Shown: positions 1-11,428 of the stretch, piece by piece | Layout: each line of letters begins with the position of its first letter | Position numbering within the stretch: position 1 is the first letter of the stretch | DNA from: Rosa chinensis | Taxonomy: Eukaryota > Streptophyta > Magnoliopsida > Rosales > Rosaceae | Direction: 5' to 3' | DNA: 64,000 nt | Assembly: GCF_002994745.2 (NCBI RefSeq) | Contig: NC_037090.1 | Span: 9,855,501 to 9,919,500 of the forward strand | Position numbers and translations under genes: made by a program | Notes under the pieces: generated by a model | Database searches by the model: none | What the model was told of the DNA's origin: nothing | Seen by the model: only the letters and a program-made list of their open reading frames with translations

Positions 1-902
1 CTCGGGTCACTTTTGTTTTGCAAGAGATGGAGGAAATGGTATTATAGAGCTATGTATAGCATTCTTGTGAAGATATTTCCTCAGCTGGAACAAAGGTTTG
101 GTCATCACAGAAGACATGTGTACATAGGTGAAAGGTACCGGAGACATTGAAATTGTTGTCAAGAGCAACAAACCCAACTCTGTCATCGACTTGGTTGGTC
201 TAATGACTCACCTTGGGTTATGTTCTTCAAAGGTTCCAGCAGTTGATTTCTTCTTAATGTATTTCTTCTTAATGTCTTTAAATTCCGCTTGTTGCCTATA
301 CACTAATTTTAAGAGTGTTTCTCCTTAGTTTCTTTTGTTTTGTTGGTGAGAAAGATTTTGGCCAAATCCCTCTTTCTCTTTTGAATTTTCTTTTTCATTT
401 AATAAAATTTCGAGTAAGAGGACAGATTACTCTCTTAACTCGCTTCTCTAAGAAGAAAAAAATTTATTTTCAAAAAAAAAGAAGATAATGATTAAGGTAT
501 GTACTTTTTTGCGCTATGTTTTTATTTAATTCTAGATAATATATTATATAAGAAAACTATTGAAATTCAGACAAAAAAATTATAGATATTTAAACTTTTG
601 AACATGTAATAAAATTTTTTTATAGAAAAAGTGGATCTGTAAACTAATTTTCTCTAATCTCTAGTCAGCATCTGACTAATTTATAATTTTTGGCGAGTTC
701 TGTACTAACTTCCTCAGTTTAGCGACATGAACTGAAACATTTTCCAGGTAATTAACTGCCAATACAAACACTCTCCGTTTGATAGTCTGTCATGTCTTCA
801 GAAGTAACAATGAAGGCTTTTTGGTTGAAACCCATAAAGAAAGAAAGCAAAACGATGATATGGGCACCCACATGGATAGAGATAGAGGTAAGGCCACCCC
901 AC
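1..902. other. No recognisable gene; left flank of copia A
   Basis: I do not recognise any gene in this stretch. The + strand has a 66-codon open frame from about 128 with no family resemblance I can name, followed by AT-rich sequence with a possible polyadenylation-like AATAAA near 401. It could be the 3' end of an upstream transcript, but no splice structure or domain supports that. Before the copia A insertion this sequence was directly continuous with the GILT-1 upstream region, because the target duplication AACCC lies at 903-907 and 5644-5648. Confidence 0.4.
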
Positions 903-907
903 AACCC

Positions 908-1204
908 TGTTAGAAACCAATTCACAGTGACTTCACACAAGGTTTGATGGATCACTTCGCATCTCGAATTACTGAAAGGTTCTGGCTTATAAAGCCAACA
1001 CATGCAACAGAAAAGCATAAAAACAGCTCACGAACTAACAAACTCTAATATCGTGGCTGATTAGCTAAGGAAACAGTCAAACACAATCAAACTACAACGA
1101 GCTCCTTGAAAACAGGAGTTATTTGCTGACTTGAACCAAAAGAAACCTACCAAACTGCTGACTCTATCAACGAGCCTTTTGAAAACTTCAAACATCTCTT
1201 AACA
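908..1204 (-). repeat. 3' LTR of copia A
   Basis: 297-bp terminal repeat with TG...CA ends, nearly identical to 5348-5643. It carries one extra A in an A-run and two substitutions relative to the partner. Confidence 0.95.
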
Positions 1205-1238
1205 AATCCTCCCCTAAACTGAAATTGCCAAAAAGCAA

Positions 1239-2582
1239 TCAGTTTTCCTCAGTCAAAGACTTCACTCCCAGCATCCATCGAAGTTTCTCAAAACTCTCCA
1301 ACTTCAAAGGTTTAGTCATGATATCTGCAAGCTGCTCACTTGTACCACAGTACCTCAACTCAACCACACCATCTTTTGTGAGATCACGTAAAAAATGTAA
1401 CCTCACATCTATATGTTTGCTTCTACCATGTAAAACTGGGTTTTTAGACAACTTAATAGTGGATGAGTTATCACAAAACACAGTAATACACTTACTTTGA
1501 GAAGGACTGAGTTGATTGAGCACTCCCTTCATCCAAATGCTTTGACACGCAAATGCTGTAGCTGCCACATACTCTGCCTCTGTGGTGGAAAGTGTTACCA
1601 CAGCCTGCTTCTTCGAGGACCAAGCAACAGCTCCTCCACTTAACTTGAACACATATCCGGACGTACTTTTCCTGTCATCACAATCCCCGGCATAGTCACT
1701 GTCCGTGAATGCAGCCAGTTCTCCTTCACCTTCTCTTTCATAAAACACGCCAAGCTCTATAGTTCCCTTTAAATACCTCAGCACTCTTTTTGCAGCAAGA
1801 AGATGCATCTCAGATGGTTTAGCCATATACCTGCTAAGGAGACAGACACTGTACATCAAATCTGGTCTGGTAGCCGTCAAATACATGAGGCTACCAACCA
1901 ATTGCTTATACCAAGTTGCATCAATCTTCTCTCCTTCACCTTTTCTAGTTAGCTTCGTACCAGGGACTATTAGATTCCTTACTGAGTTGCAATTTTTCAT
2001 GCCAAACCGATCGAGAACTTCTTGAGCATATTTTCTCTGACAAGCATGAATACCCTTCGAACTTTGCTGAATTTCAACACCTAGGAAAAATCTCATCTTT
2101 CCTAAGTCTGTCATCTCAAACTCAGACTTCATTGAGAGTTTAAACTCCTCAATCAAACAAGCATCATTACTAGTACAGATTAAATCATCTACGTAAAGAC
2201 TCACAATTAAAATCTTCTCTCCTTCTTCTGTTTTGATGAATAAGGTGTGCTCATGGCTGCATTTTTCGAAACCATTCTTGAGGAAATAGCCTTCGATCTT
2301 ACTGTACCATGCCCTTGGCGCCTGCTTCAACCCATACAAAGCCTTCTTGAGTTTATAGACTTTATGCTCCTCTCCTTCCTTCTCATAACCTTGCGGCTGC
2401 TCCAAGTATACTACCTCACTCAGCTCTCCGTGCAGAAATGCACTTTTTACATCAAGCTGAAACACCGTCCACCCATTTCTTGCTGCCGAGGCTAACACCA
2501 TCCTTATCGTATCCCAACGAGCCACAAGAGCAAAGACTTCATTGTAATCAACTCCTTGCTTCTGAGTGTAACCCTTTGCCAC
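1239..2582 (-). pseudogene. Copia A reverse transcriptase-RNase H half
   Basis: This 447-codon frame is the C-terminal half of the copia A polyprotein, in a different frame from the gag-integrase part. RT landmarks are QLDVKSAFLHGEL, the catalytic YVDDLI motif and LYGLKQAPRAWY. RNase H landmarks are FTDSDYAGD, TTEAEYVA and the C-terminal LADIMTKPL. The frame has no methionine of its own at a natural start and depends on reading through the upstream indel. All RT and RNase H catalytic Asp/Glu positions I can see are retained. Confidence 0.93.
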
Positions 2583-2620
2583 TAACCGAGCCTTGCATTT
2601 ATCTACCTCCCCATTCTCGT

Positions 2621-5281
2621 TCAGTTTCGTTTTAAATACCCATTTTGCTCCAACTGTTTTTCTCCCTCAGGCAAGTTAACCAACTCCCAAGTATTATTCC
2701 TTCTAATTGCCTCAATTTCCAGATCCATAGCCATTCTCCACTTCTTGCTCCTAGCTGCTTCCTCGTAGCTAGTTGGATCTTCCTGTGAAGCAAACATCAC
2801 CAAATTATGTTGTTCATTATCATCTTCAGAGAGCCCTTCTCCACTCTCAAAGTCCTGCATCCATACGGGCTGCCTCCTATTTCTTGTTTCAGGTAAGTCT
2901 GATGCATTTTGTTCAGATGAACTTGGTGTGCTTGCTCCAGAACCCGTGCTTGTTCCATAACTCTCATTAGAATTAGGTTCTTCATTTTGTTGGTCTTCTT
3001 CACTTTCACTTTCACCGTCATCTGCATCACTGAATTCACTCTCACCCCATTCCAGAACATCGGCCTTGACCTCATCTTCACTCCTCCCCCAATTCCAGCT
3101 TTCATTTTCATTAAACTGCACATCTCGACTAACCACCACTTTCTTTGTCACCGGGTCATAGAGCTTGTAGGCCTTTGACTCTTCACTTACACCAATCAAT
3201 ACACATTTATGGCTTTTGTCATCAAGCTTCACTCTCTTTACATCTGGAATATGAACATACCCTATACAGCCGAAGACTCTGAAATGCTTCACGCTAGGTT
3301 TTACTCCACTCCAACTTTCCTCTGGTGTTTTATCCTTCACCGCCACAGTTGGGCTTCGGTTAAGCACATGAACAGACCATCTCACCGCTTCCGGCCAAAA
3401 TGGCTTAGGCATCTCTTTTTCAGAGAGCAAACATCGAACCATATTCATTATGGTATGATTTTTGCGCTCTGCAACCCCGTTTTGTTGGGGTGTGTAGGCT
3501 GCAGTAAGTTGGCGCTTGATCCCATGAGCTTTGCAAAACTCATTAAACTCCTTTGAGGTAAATTCCCCACCTCGGTCTGTCCTCAAACAACATATAGATA
3601 ACCCTGACTCCTTCTCAACAAGATTCTTAAAGTACTTGAAAAACATAAATGCCTCTCTTTTCTCAACAAGCAAATAGACCCAAATCTTTCTACTACAATC
3701 ATCGATGAATGTCAATAGGTACCTTTTATTACTGTTTGACTCCGGAGTTATGGGACCGCATATATCAGCATGGATTAATTGAAGTGGCTGAGAACTCCTC
3801 CACTGACTCTTTCTTGGCATCGCTTCTCGATGTTGTTTCCCTTTCATGCAACTTGTACACATTTTGGTTGAAACATTGAGTTGAGGCAGCCCCTTTACTA
3901 GCTTTTTGCACTGCAAGATTCTCAGGTTCTTGTGATTCAGGTGTCTGTATCTTCGATGCCACAGCTCGGAGATGTTCTCAGAAGCTACATTCAAGCATGG
4001 TGAAGATTGTGGTTTCATGTTTGCAATCAGAACGAACATTCTGTTGGAAGTCATATGTGTATGCATAATGAGCCCCCTCCTAGAGTGATAGATCCTGCAT
4101 TCTCCATTTCGAATCAAAATAGCCAACCCCTTCTCTTGCAGCTGACCAATACTCAAAAGGTTATTTTTTAACTCAGGTATATAGTACACATCCGAAACTA
4201 CCTGAGTTACACCTCCTACATCGAGTCTGATGTTGCCTCTTCCCATCACCGGCATCCTGAAGTCATTCCCTAGCTTCACTGAGTGCCTGAATTGTTCATC
4301 CAGATCCACGAACCATTCCTTATTCCCCGTCATGTGGTTTGAACACCCTGAGTCGAGAAACCAAACCACCTCCCTTGTTGAATTGTTGAGCTCAACATAG
4401 GACATTAGAAGGAGCTCCTCCTCTTCATTGAGTTCAGCATAATTGGCCTTTTTTTCCCAGTCAGGACATTCATATTGATAATGTCCCAACTTGTGACACT
4501 TGAAACATTCAACTACTGCTTTATTGAAAGGTTGTCTCACTCTACCTCTACCTCGGCCTCCTCTAAAAGCAGTTCTTCCTCTGCCTCTTCCTGCTCTATC
4601 TTCATGAGAGACCTTCAGCACATGTTCTTCTTCATCATGACTCTTCATTCTCTGCTCATGGACGAGGAGGCTACTCTGCAACTCGTCAATTGTCATTGTC
4701 TCCAGGTTATTTGATTCTTCAATCGAACACACCACATAGTCAAACCTGGAGACCATGGATCTCAAGATTTTTTCAGTAATCACATTCTCTCGCATACACT
4801 CACCACAAGCTTTCATGTTTTTAGCTATAGCTAGTGTACGCGCAAAGAATGAATTGACTGTTTCACCTTCCCTCATTCTGAGGACTTCGAAGTCTCTGCG
4901 CAGGGCCTGCAACTGTGCTCTCTTCACTCTTGTTGAACCTTGGAACTTTTGCTTCATAGAGTCCCAGATTTTCTTGGCTGTATCATCGTGGAGAATGGTC
5001 TCCATGATTTCTCTATCGATGGCCTGATAAAGATAATTCTTTATCTTCATATCCTTCAGCTTCTCCTCCTCAATCAGCTTGACTCGTGTCTCTGTAGGCA
5101 CTGCTCCCTCTGGTACTGTAGTGATTCCATTCTCTACAATACTCCAGTACTCTTTGGAACGAAGGAAATTCTCCATTAGCTTCGCCCAGTATTCATAGAA
5201 CCCATCAAATTTGGGAATGGCAGGTTGCACATACTTGCCATTGCTGCTTTCTGCCATTTTCTCTTCAACACACTCACTCAT
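2621..5281 (-). pseudogene. Copia A gag-protease-integrase half of polyprotein
   Basis: The first suitable ATG is at 5281 on the minus strand (MSECVEEKM); the open frame itself extends further upstream without an ATG. Domains in order: gag (UBN2-like), a zinc knuckle CFKCHKLGHYQYEC that binds RNA, an aspartic protease with active site DSGCSNHM, and an integrase core with the landmarks FIDDCSR, RTDRGGEF and NGVAERKN. The frame ends where RT begins, right after a NNTWELVNLPEG motif. A single-base deletion in a short A-run (minus strand; T-run at about 2657-2661 on the plus strand) pushes the reading frame into a stop. The remaining RT-RNase H frame continues at 2582. The element is therefore one indel away from a continuous polyprotein and is probably not autonomous in this copy. 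Confidence 0.93.
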
Positions 5282-5347
5282 TCTCTCAGTGTTTAACTCA
5301 CTCCTTCTCACTCAATCAGGCCCCGATGATGGGGCTTTGATACCACT

Positions 5348-5643
5348 TGTTAGAAACCAATTCACAGTGACTTCACACAAGGTTTGATGGATCACTTCGC
5401 ATCTCGAATTACTGAAAGGTTCTGGCTTATAAAGCCAACACATGCAACAGAAAAGCATAAAAACAGCTCACGAACTAACAAACTCTAATATCGTGGCTGA
5501 TTAGCTAAGGAACAGTCAAACACAATCAAACTACAATGAGCTCCTTGAAAACAGGAGTTATTTGCTGACTTGAACCAAAAGAAACCTACCAAACTGCTGA
5601 CTCTATCAACGAGCCTTTTGAAAAATTCAAACATCTCTTAACA
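5348..5643 (-). repeat. 5' LTR of copia A
   Basis: 296-bp terminal repeat adjacent to the tRNA-Met primer binding site, so this is the 5' end of the minus-strand element. It is followed by the AACCC target duplication. Confidence 0.95.
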
Positions 5644-5807
5644 AACCCAAGGCCCAAGCGATAGTCTAATTACCCACCGCCATAAAAGTAGAGACAATTA
5701 CAACTTACAAGCATTCAGTACAGTTTAACTCCCAATGGAACAAATAGTTCATAACTTCATACATATAAACCACACACAGTCTCAAGCCCAGTGATCTAAT
5801 CTCCCAA

Positions 5808-7180
5808 ATGGGTTTTACCAAACTCTTCCTCTTCTTCTTCTTCCTGGTCTCAAACCCATTTCAATCTTATGCTGCTGAGAATGTGAGTGTGACTCTCTAC
5901 TACGAGACTCTGTGTCCTTATTGTGCCGATTTCATAGTGAACCATTTGGCCAAGATCTTCCAGAATGGGCTCATCTCCATCGTCAATCTCAGAATGGTCC
6001 CTTGGGGCAATGCTTGGCTCAATTCCGATGGCTCCTTCGCCTGCCAGGTCAGTTTTCTCAAACCCCCAATTGCTCCCCCTTCTTTTATTTTCAGCTACTC
6101 ACTCGTCGTATTCTAGCTGCTAGCTACCTCATTGTCTGTTAAGTCCTCCACGACGTCGTTCCTAGTAATGTCAGTGTGTCACGAGCGCCGCCTTATCTTT
6201 CCATCTTTTAAATTACATGCCCATGTGTTAATCTTATTTTACAATTTTACCTCTTTATTTCTATAATTTACACTTACAAGGTCAGAATGACTGAATGAGA
6301 ATGCACTAAATATGAGGGAGTAGTGTTCATGCAATTTGTTTAGTAAAGGTTAAGTGAAAACTCTGTCAAATCATATGAGTATGAGGTGTTTGAACTTCAA
6401 TACACCAATCAGTTTTGTAGCTCAATGATTATTCTTTTGACCCTTTTTGTGCTTTACAGCATGGAACAGATGAATGCTTGCTCAACACAATTGAGGCATG
6501 CACCATCACCATCTATCCTAATGTGGTAAAGTAAACACTGTCTTCCAAACATGTACGGATGACCCTTGAACTTTGGTTTGGTTACTAATTATGATGGATT
6601 AATTCTAATGCAGAATCGGCATTTTACATTCATCCACTGCGTTGAGAGGCTCACGTTGCAGAACAAACACAGTAAATGAGCCGATTGCTTTGAAATGTCG
6701 AAGTTGGGGACTGTACCTATCGATTGCTACAACAGTGGATATGGCAATCAGGTCAGTTCACTTTCAATCCTATTTTGTTCTTGCTGTTTTTGAACTGCTT
6801 CATCATTTGAGACTTGACAAAATTAATCTTCATGGATTGGCAATTTGGCATTGATGCATAGATTGAAACAAAATATGCAAAGGAAACTGCTCAGCTTAAT
6901 CCACCACATAGATTTGTGCCATGGCTGGTTGTCGATAATAAACCACTTGCAGAGGTTAGTCAAATCACATTTCAGATTGCTTAATTCCTCATTTTTGTCC
7001 CCCTCATGACCTGTTTTCTCTATGTAGGACTACCTAAATTTTATGGCCTATATCCGTAAGGCATACAAAGGAAAATCTCCAGAAGCTTGCAGATCAATTC
7101 GCTACAAGACTGAATCAATTGGAAATGAAAAATCGATTCCTCAAGTTTGCCTAGCAGAACAAGGAAGCAACTCTACATAG
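5808..7180 (+). pseudogene. GILT-like thiol reductase 1, nonsense-interrupted
   Basis: GILT proteins are soluble, secreted or lysosomal/vacuolar thioredoxin-related proteins that reduce disulfides. Five phase-0 exons can be placed: 5808-6047, 6460-6525, 6614-6751, 6862-6954 and 7028-7180, all with GT-AG borders. Together they would encode about 229 residues. An N-terminal hydrophobic signal peptide (about residues 1-22) precedes the redox motif C36-P-Y-C39. The GILT signature CQHGX2ECX2NX4C is perfect and spans the exon 1/2 junction. Exon 3, however, holds an in-frame TGA at 6677-6679 where relatives have Trp (KEW/AW position), truncating the product after about 123 residues. Everything downstream stays in frame, so the lesion is recent or the allele is segregating. 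Copia A lies 160 bp upstream and copia B 66 bp downstream of the stop. Confidence 0.88.
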
Positions 7181-7246
7181 TAAGCCAGAGGAGCAGACCT
7201 ACATTGACATTCCATATGATAATTGAACCTAATGTTGATTGATATG

Positions 7247-7986
7247 TGTAGGTACAAGTTTTGATTAACTTGGTGTGTTGGCATTCCATACAAAACGAGA
7301 AAATATCTTTGAGGTTTAACTTTCTTTATTTAAAGATATTTTTCTGTTTATGAAATTGTGTAATTGATTTCCTTTAAGATTTATTGTATTTCTTATATGG
7401 AAAGTCTCTTTCTCAATTAAAGAGGAATTAGGTCAGAATCTTGGTATAGAGTTTTTGCCGTTGGTGCTTGATATATATTCAGAATATATGCACAGCAAAA
7501 AGGTTATTTTAGAAACGCAAGAATTGGTGATAGAGTCTTGCATGTTTGTTTGAGTTAGTGTCTTCACAAAGAGCCAAAACACTTGGTCCATGTATAAGTG
7601 TTTGTGATCATAGTTTCATATGCATAATACTCTCTCAAGATCAGTAGGGAAACTGTGAAGAAAGAAGAACAAGATTTGAAGATCGTTCAAGTGAAGGAGT
7701 TCTAGAAGGAAGACAAACTTTGTATTAGATTTTGTGTGAATCTTATAGCCGAGCTAGTGCTATTCAAAGTTTGTAAAAGAACATATCCTTTTCAATATGA
7801 TGATCTTTATTTTGGGTTCTCAAGAGTAAGAGCCCCGCAGTGTTTTTAATCTCATACTTGAGGTTTTCACTGCGTAACCAAAATCTGGTGTTTGGTTCGT
7901 TATTTCTGATATCTGTCCAGTAAGGATTGATCAGTGCACTGCAATCCCCGTTTTCCAGAAAATCATATTCTGTCCTTGTATTTTCA
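7247..7986 (+). repeat. 5' LTR of copia B
   Basis: 740-bp long terminal repeat followed by the primer binding site. It matches 11429-12168 with about three substitutions. Confidence 0.95.
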
Positions 7987-8037
7987 TTTGGCATCAGAGC
8001 AGGTTCTAAAGCTTTTTTAGTTGATCCGTGGTCAAGG

Positions 8038-10116
8038 ATGGAACGTGAATATAACAGAGCCTCTAGTTCTATAAATTGCCCCCCTTTGTTTGATGGTGAA
8101 GACTATTCACAATGGAAGATTATGATGAGGGCTTTTCTCTACTCTCAAGATGAAAACATGTGGAATATAGTTGAGAATGGATGGGAACACCCAACCAAGG
8201 TCGAAGAATCAAAGAAAGTAGAAGGGTCCTCTGCAAGGGTTCTCAAACCTAGGAAGGAATGGACAGAAGAAGAAGTTCGTGATAGAACTTGTGACTTTAA
8301 GGCAAGGAATTCACTATTCACAGCTTTGTCCAAGAAAGAGAGGATGAGAATTAGCCACTGTGACACAGCCAAACAAGCTTGGGATCTACTTCAGGTTACT
8401 TATGAGGGAAACAAGAAGGTTAGAGGTCAGAAGCTTCAAAGACTCGTATTGGAATTTGAGAACATGACCATGGGGGAAGATGAATCAATTGATGATTTTC
8501 ATGCTCGACTTCTCAATGTGACAAACCAATGTTGTAGCCTTGATGATCCATTTGAGGAGCATCGAATAGTCAAGAAATTTCTCAGAGCTCTTCCTTCAAA
8601 ATTTCAAGCCAAGCAAATTGCAATAGAGGAGACTCAAGACCTGGACACCTATTCTCTTGACGAACTTATAGGTAATCTCAAAACCTTTGAGATGAGGATC
8701 AAGCTCGAGAAAAAGGTAAAAAATATTGCTTTCTCTTCTGTTAAAAAGAAAGATGTTGTTGATGATTATGTGGATTTATCGTTGTTGACAAAAGAGTTTA
8801 AAAATTTTCTGAAAAATAAAAAATCCTTTGGAAACTCTTCGAAAATTTTGCCTAACAAACCTAAATGCTTTGAGTGTGGTGGAATTGGTCACCTTGCTGC
8901 CGATTGTGGCAATAAAAGGTATAATTTGCATGGAAACAAGGCTCTAAAATCTACTTGGAGTGATAGTGATGAAGGCTCTCAGTCAGATGGTGAAGAGGTA
9001 AATTTTGCTCTTACTTCCTCTCTTCATATTGATGTTTCTGATAATTCTGATTTAGAAGATGACACTTTTGATGAAGAAACAAATGTAAAATGCAAGCAAT
9101 TGTATAATGCCTCAAGAATTGTTCTTAAGAAAAATAATAAACTTGAAGAGGAAATTGAATTCTTAATGGGTGAGAAAGAGAAGATTGAGAAAAGATTTGA
9201 ATTATTCTTGAAAGAATGGGAAGATGAGCGTACTGACCTTGTTGCTAAGATAAATGTTTTGCAGGGTAAGGTCAAGTCTCAAAATTGGGACAAGGAGCAT
9301 GATGAGATTACTAACAAAATCAAAGTTTTGCAGGTTGAAATTAAGGCTCAATCTTCCTTAAATGTGTCTCTAACCCTTGAGAATGAGAAATTGCAGGAAG
9401 AATTATTGAGGGTCAAGGAAAGCTTTAACAAATTCTCCATTGGATCTAAAAAAGTCTCTAAGATGATGGGAATTGGCAAAGCTCATGGCAATAAAGAAGG
9501 ATTAGGATATAATGGTGAATCCTGCAAACCAGTGGCTTTTGTAAAAAGTAAGGGAGGTGAGAGTTCTTCAAGTCAGTCACAAAGTTCTTGTGAAAATGGG
9601 TCTGGTTCCAAGTTGCTTGCAAAATCAGAACCACGTGTGGCTCACCAAACACTTCAGAAAAGCTCCTCGGTAAGTCCTGACAAACTTTGTCAGCCCAGGT
9701 ATATTCACAACTCCAAAAACTTTGTTCCTACTTGTCATTATTGTGGAAAATTAGGACACATACGTCCTAGGTGCAATATGCTTCGCAGGGTTACTCAAAA
9801 TCAGAGGAAAACGATGAGAATTAACTCACCTGCCTCGTTGCAAGCTGAGTTGAAAGAGGGTCTGAATCTGATCGCCAGGATTGCAAAGCTGGCTTCAATC
9901 CCAGTGGATCTGGAAACAAAAACGAAGCAGAAGCAGATCTGGATTAAAAAAGGTTCAAATAATCGTTTTTCTACTCCTATGGATAATCTTGAAAATATGC
10001 TTGAGCGTGCTTTTGTTCCTACTGATCAGAAATTGGCTAATTCGTTTACAAGGCCTTTAGACATAACTCAATTTGAATCACTTAGAAGCACCGTTGGTGG
10101 ATGCTCTAAGTATTGA
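8038..10116 (+). CDS. Copia B gag fused to RNase H tail
   Basis: The ATG at 8038 is the first ATG after the LTR and primer site; the open frame itself runs back into the LTR. The 692-residue protein starts with a gag capsid region (FDGEDYSQWK, residues about 20-30). It carries a zinc knuckle CFECGGIGHLAADC near residues 277-290, then an acidic, Lys/Glu-rich coiled-coil segment (about 340-490), and a second knuckle CHYCGKLGHIRPRC near 566-579. The last 30 or so residues (QKLANSFTRPLDITQFESLR) are the extreme C-terminus of a copia RNase H. A deletion has joined gag in frame to that tail, leaving no protease, integrase or RT. The product could still assemble particles. The intact 2-kb frame suggests gag remains under selection or is simply young. 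Confidence 0.88.
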   Translation: MEREYNRASSSINCPPLFDGEDYSQWKIMMRAFLYSQDENMWNIVENGWEHPTKVEESKKVEGSSARVLKPRKEWTEEEVRDRTCDFKARNSLFTALSKKERMRISHCDTAKQAWDLLQVTYEGNKKVRGQKLQRLVLEFENMTMGEDESIDDFHARLLNVTNQCCSLDDPFEEHRIVKKFLRALPSKFQAKQIAIEETQDLDTYSLDELIGNLKTFEMRIKLEKKVKNIAFSSVKKKDVVDDYVDLSLLTKEFKNFLKNKKSFGNSSKILPNKPKCFECGGIGHLAADCGNKRYNLHGNKALKSTWSDSDEGSQSDGEEVNFALTSSLHIDVSDNSDLEDDTFDEETNVKCKQLYNASRIVLKKNNKLEEEIEFLMGEKEKIEKRFELFLKEWEDERTDLVAKINVLQGKVKSQNWDKEHDEITNKIKVLQVEIKAQSSLNVSLTLENEKLQEELLRVKESFNKFSIGSKKVSKMMGIGKAHGNKEGLGYNGESCKPVAFVKSKGGESSSSQSQSSCENGSGSKLLAKSEPRVAHQTLQKSSSVSPDKLCQPRYIHNSKNFVPTCHYCGKLGHIRPRCNMLRRVTQNQRKTMRINSPASLQAELKEGLNLIARIAKLASIPVDLETKTKQKQIWIKKGSNNRFSTPMDNLENMLERAFVPTDQKLANSFTRPLDITQFESLRSTVGGCSKY

Positions 10117-11428
10117 TACTCTCACTTCATTTGATCCATTTTGCATTCATTCATGGTGTATGTCTTCATGATAGTATAGGTGCATTTTCTTTATGTTTCT
10201 GCATTGTTAGGTTCAGTTTCTGGAAATTTAGGACTGAAAAATAGTGGTTTGTATCCCCGAGTGTCTGACAGATTATTTTGAACTTAGATTGACAAGGGCC
10301 ATACTCTTTTCTTTAAATGTGTGTGCAATAAGGTGCCTAGCACGTTTTGAATTTGCTTTTGCGTCACTCTGTAATTGTGAGCTTGAACAACATATTCTCT
10401 ACAATCTTGAAACCTCACATGCACACATACTCTAAGTGGTGGTAAGTCTTAATTGATGGTTGCCTTGTTCTCATTGCTCATGTACGAAATTACTCTCATT
10501 GGTTAATGGAGCATGGCCAGGCTATTCCCAAAGTAAACATGCCTCGGTCGTGACGAACGATATGAGGATTGGGAAGAAACAGGAATGGTTTGGTCACCCC
10601 GGTGGATTGTGAAACTATTGACTCGAGTAGATGTGCTCTTTGGGATGTCCTTGTTACATCTAGTACCCTAAAGTCATCTGACTTGGGAGTTGCTAGCATA
10701 ATACTTGTTACATGGGTCGTAGTCTTCTTGAGCAAAAATGTTACCTTGTGTGAAAGGCCAAAAGAAAAATTCAAAATCATGCCCACACGGTGTTATAAGG
10801 GGGAATAAAGTTTATGTGCTTAAATGTGTTTCGTATATGAGCCTTGCTTTTCAGGTTTCCACAAATATTACACACCCCATCTTGAGATATGTTCACTATT
10901 CACAACAAGAGGTATAGAATACTCGATCACTCTCTATCTTACCTTGTGATTGTCGGAATCACTTCACTCGTGTGAACTTATTTTGTTGCACTCTTGTTTA
11001 TGGTTAAGTGGTATTACTCTTGTTGGAAAAGCTATGCGAATTAAATCTGTTCTTAGCATTTGGATACAACCCACTCATTGTGTGTTTGCATTTCATTCTT
11101 GCATCTCTCATCACATGATCACACTTAGGGGGAGTATTAATACTTGGACTATCTTCCTCTGATTGATTCGCCTTGGGCTAGTGTCTCTTGTGCACCTTCT
11201 ATTTGTGCTCCTTCTACATCGCTTCCGCTACGTCAGTTACCTTTGTCATTCCTATTCAAAAAGGGGGAGAAAACAGATATAACGTTATTCTATCTTATGC
11301 ATTTTAACCAATGTGTGAGAAATGTTTCAGGAATGAATGGATGAAGAGTTGTGATGTTCCTCCTGTACTTGTTGAGGGGGAGAGTTTGCCTAATTTATGT
11401 TTTGTATAGGAATGCCAAAGGGGGAGAT
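10117..11428 (+). other. Non-coding 3' internal region of copia B
   Basis: About 1.3 kb between the gag stop and the 3' LTR without a long open frame. It holds repeated purine tracts of the form GGGGGAG (near 11128, 11263, 11376 and 11419). In SIRE-type elements this region can hold an env-like frame; I see no such frame here. Confidence 0.7.

Larger units (their letters stand above)
908..5643 (-). mobile_element. Ty1-copia LTR retrotransposon A, full length
   Basis: This is a complete copia element in minus orientation. Two LTRs of about 297 bp begin TGTTAG and end AACA, and they are flanked by a perfect 5-bp target duplication AACCC (903-907 and 5644-5648). Next to the 5' LTR (right side) lies a primer binding site complementary to initiator-Met tRNA (5334-5345, minus strand TGGTATCAAAGC). 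A purine tract next to the 3' LTR (1205-1217) is the second-strand primer. The coding order gag-protease-integrase-RT-RNase H is copia type. The LTRs differ at only about three places, so the insertion is young. It sits only 160 bp upstream of the GILT-1 start codon. Confidence 0.96.

Noticed and set aside
752..1018. Minus-strand 88-codon frame
   Set aside because: It straddles the 3' LTR end of copia A and host flank and has no family resemblance.
6677..6679. TGA in GILT-1 read as selenocysteine
   Set aside because: Land plants lack the selenocysteine insertion machinery, and the site aligns with a Trp, not a redox Cys.
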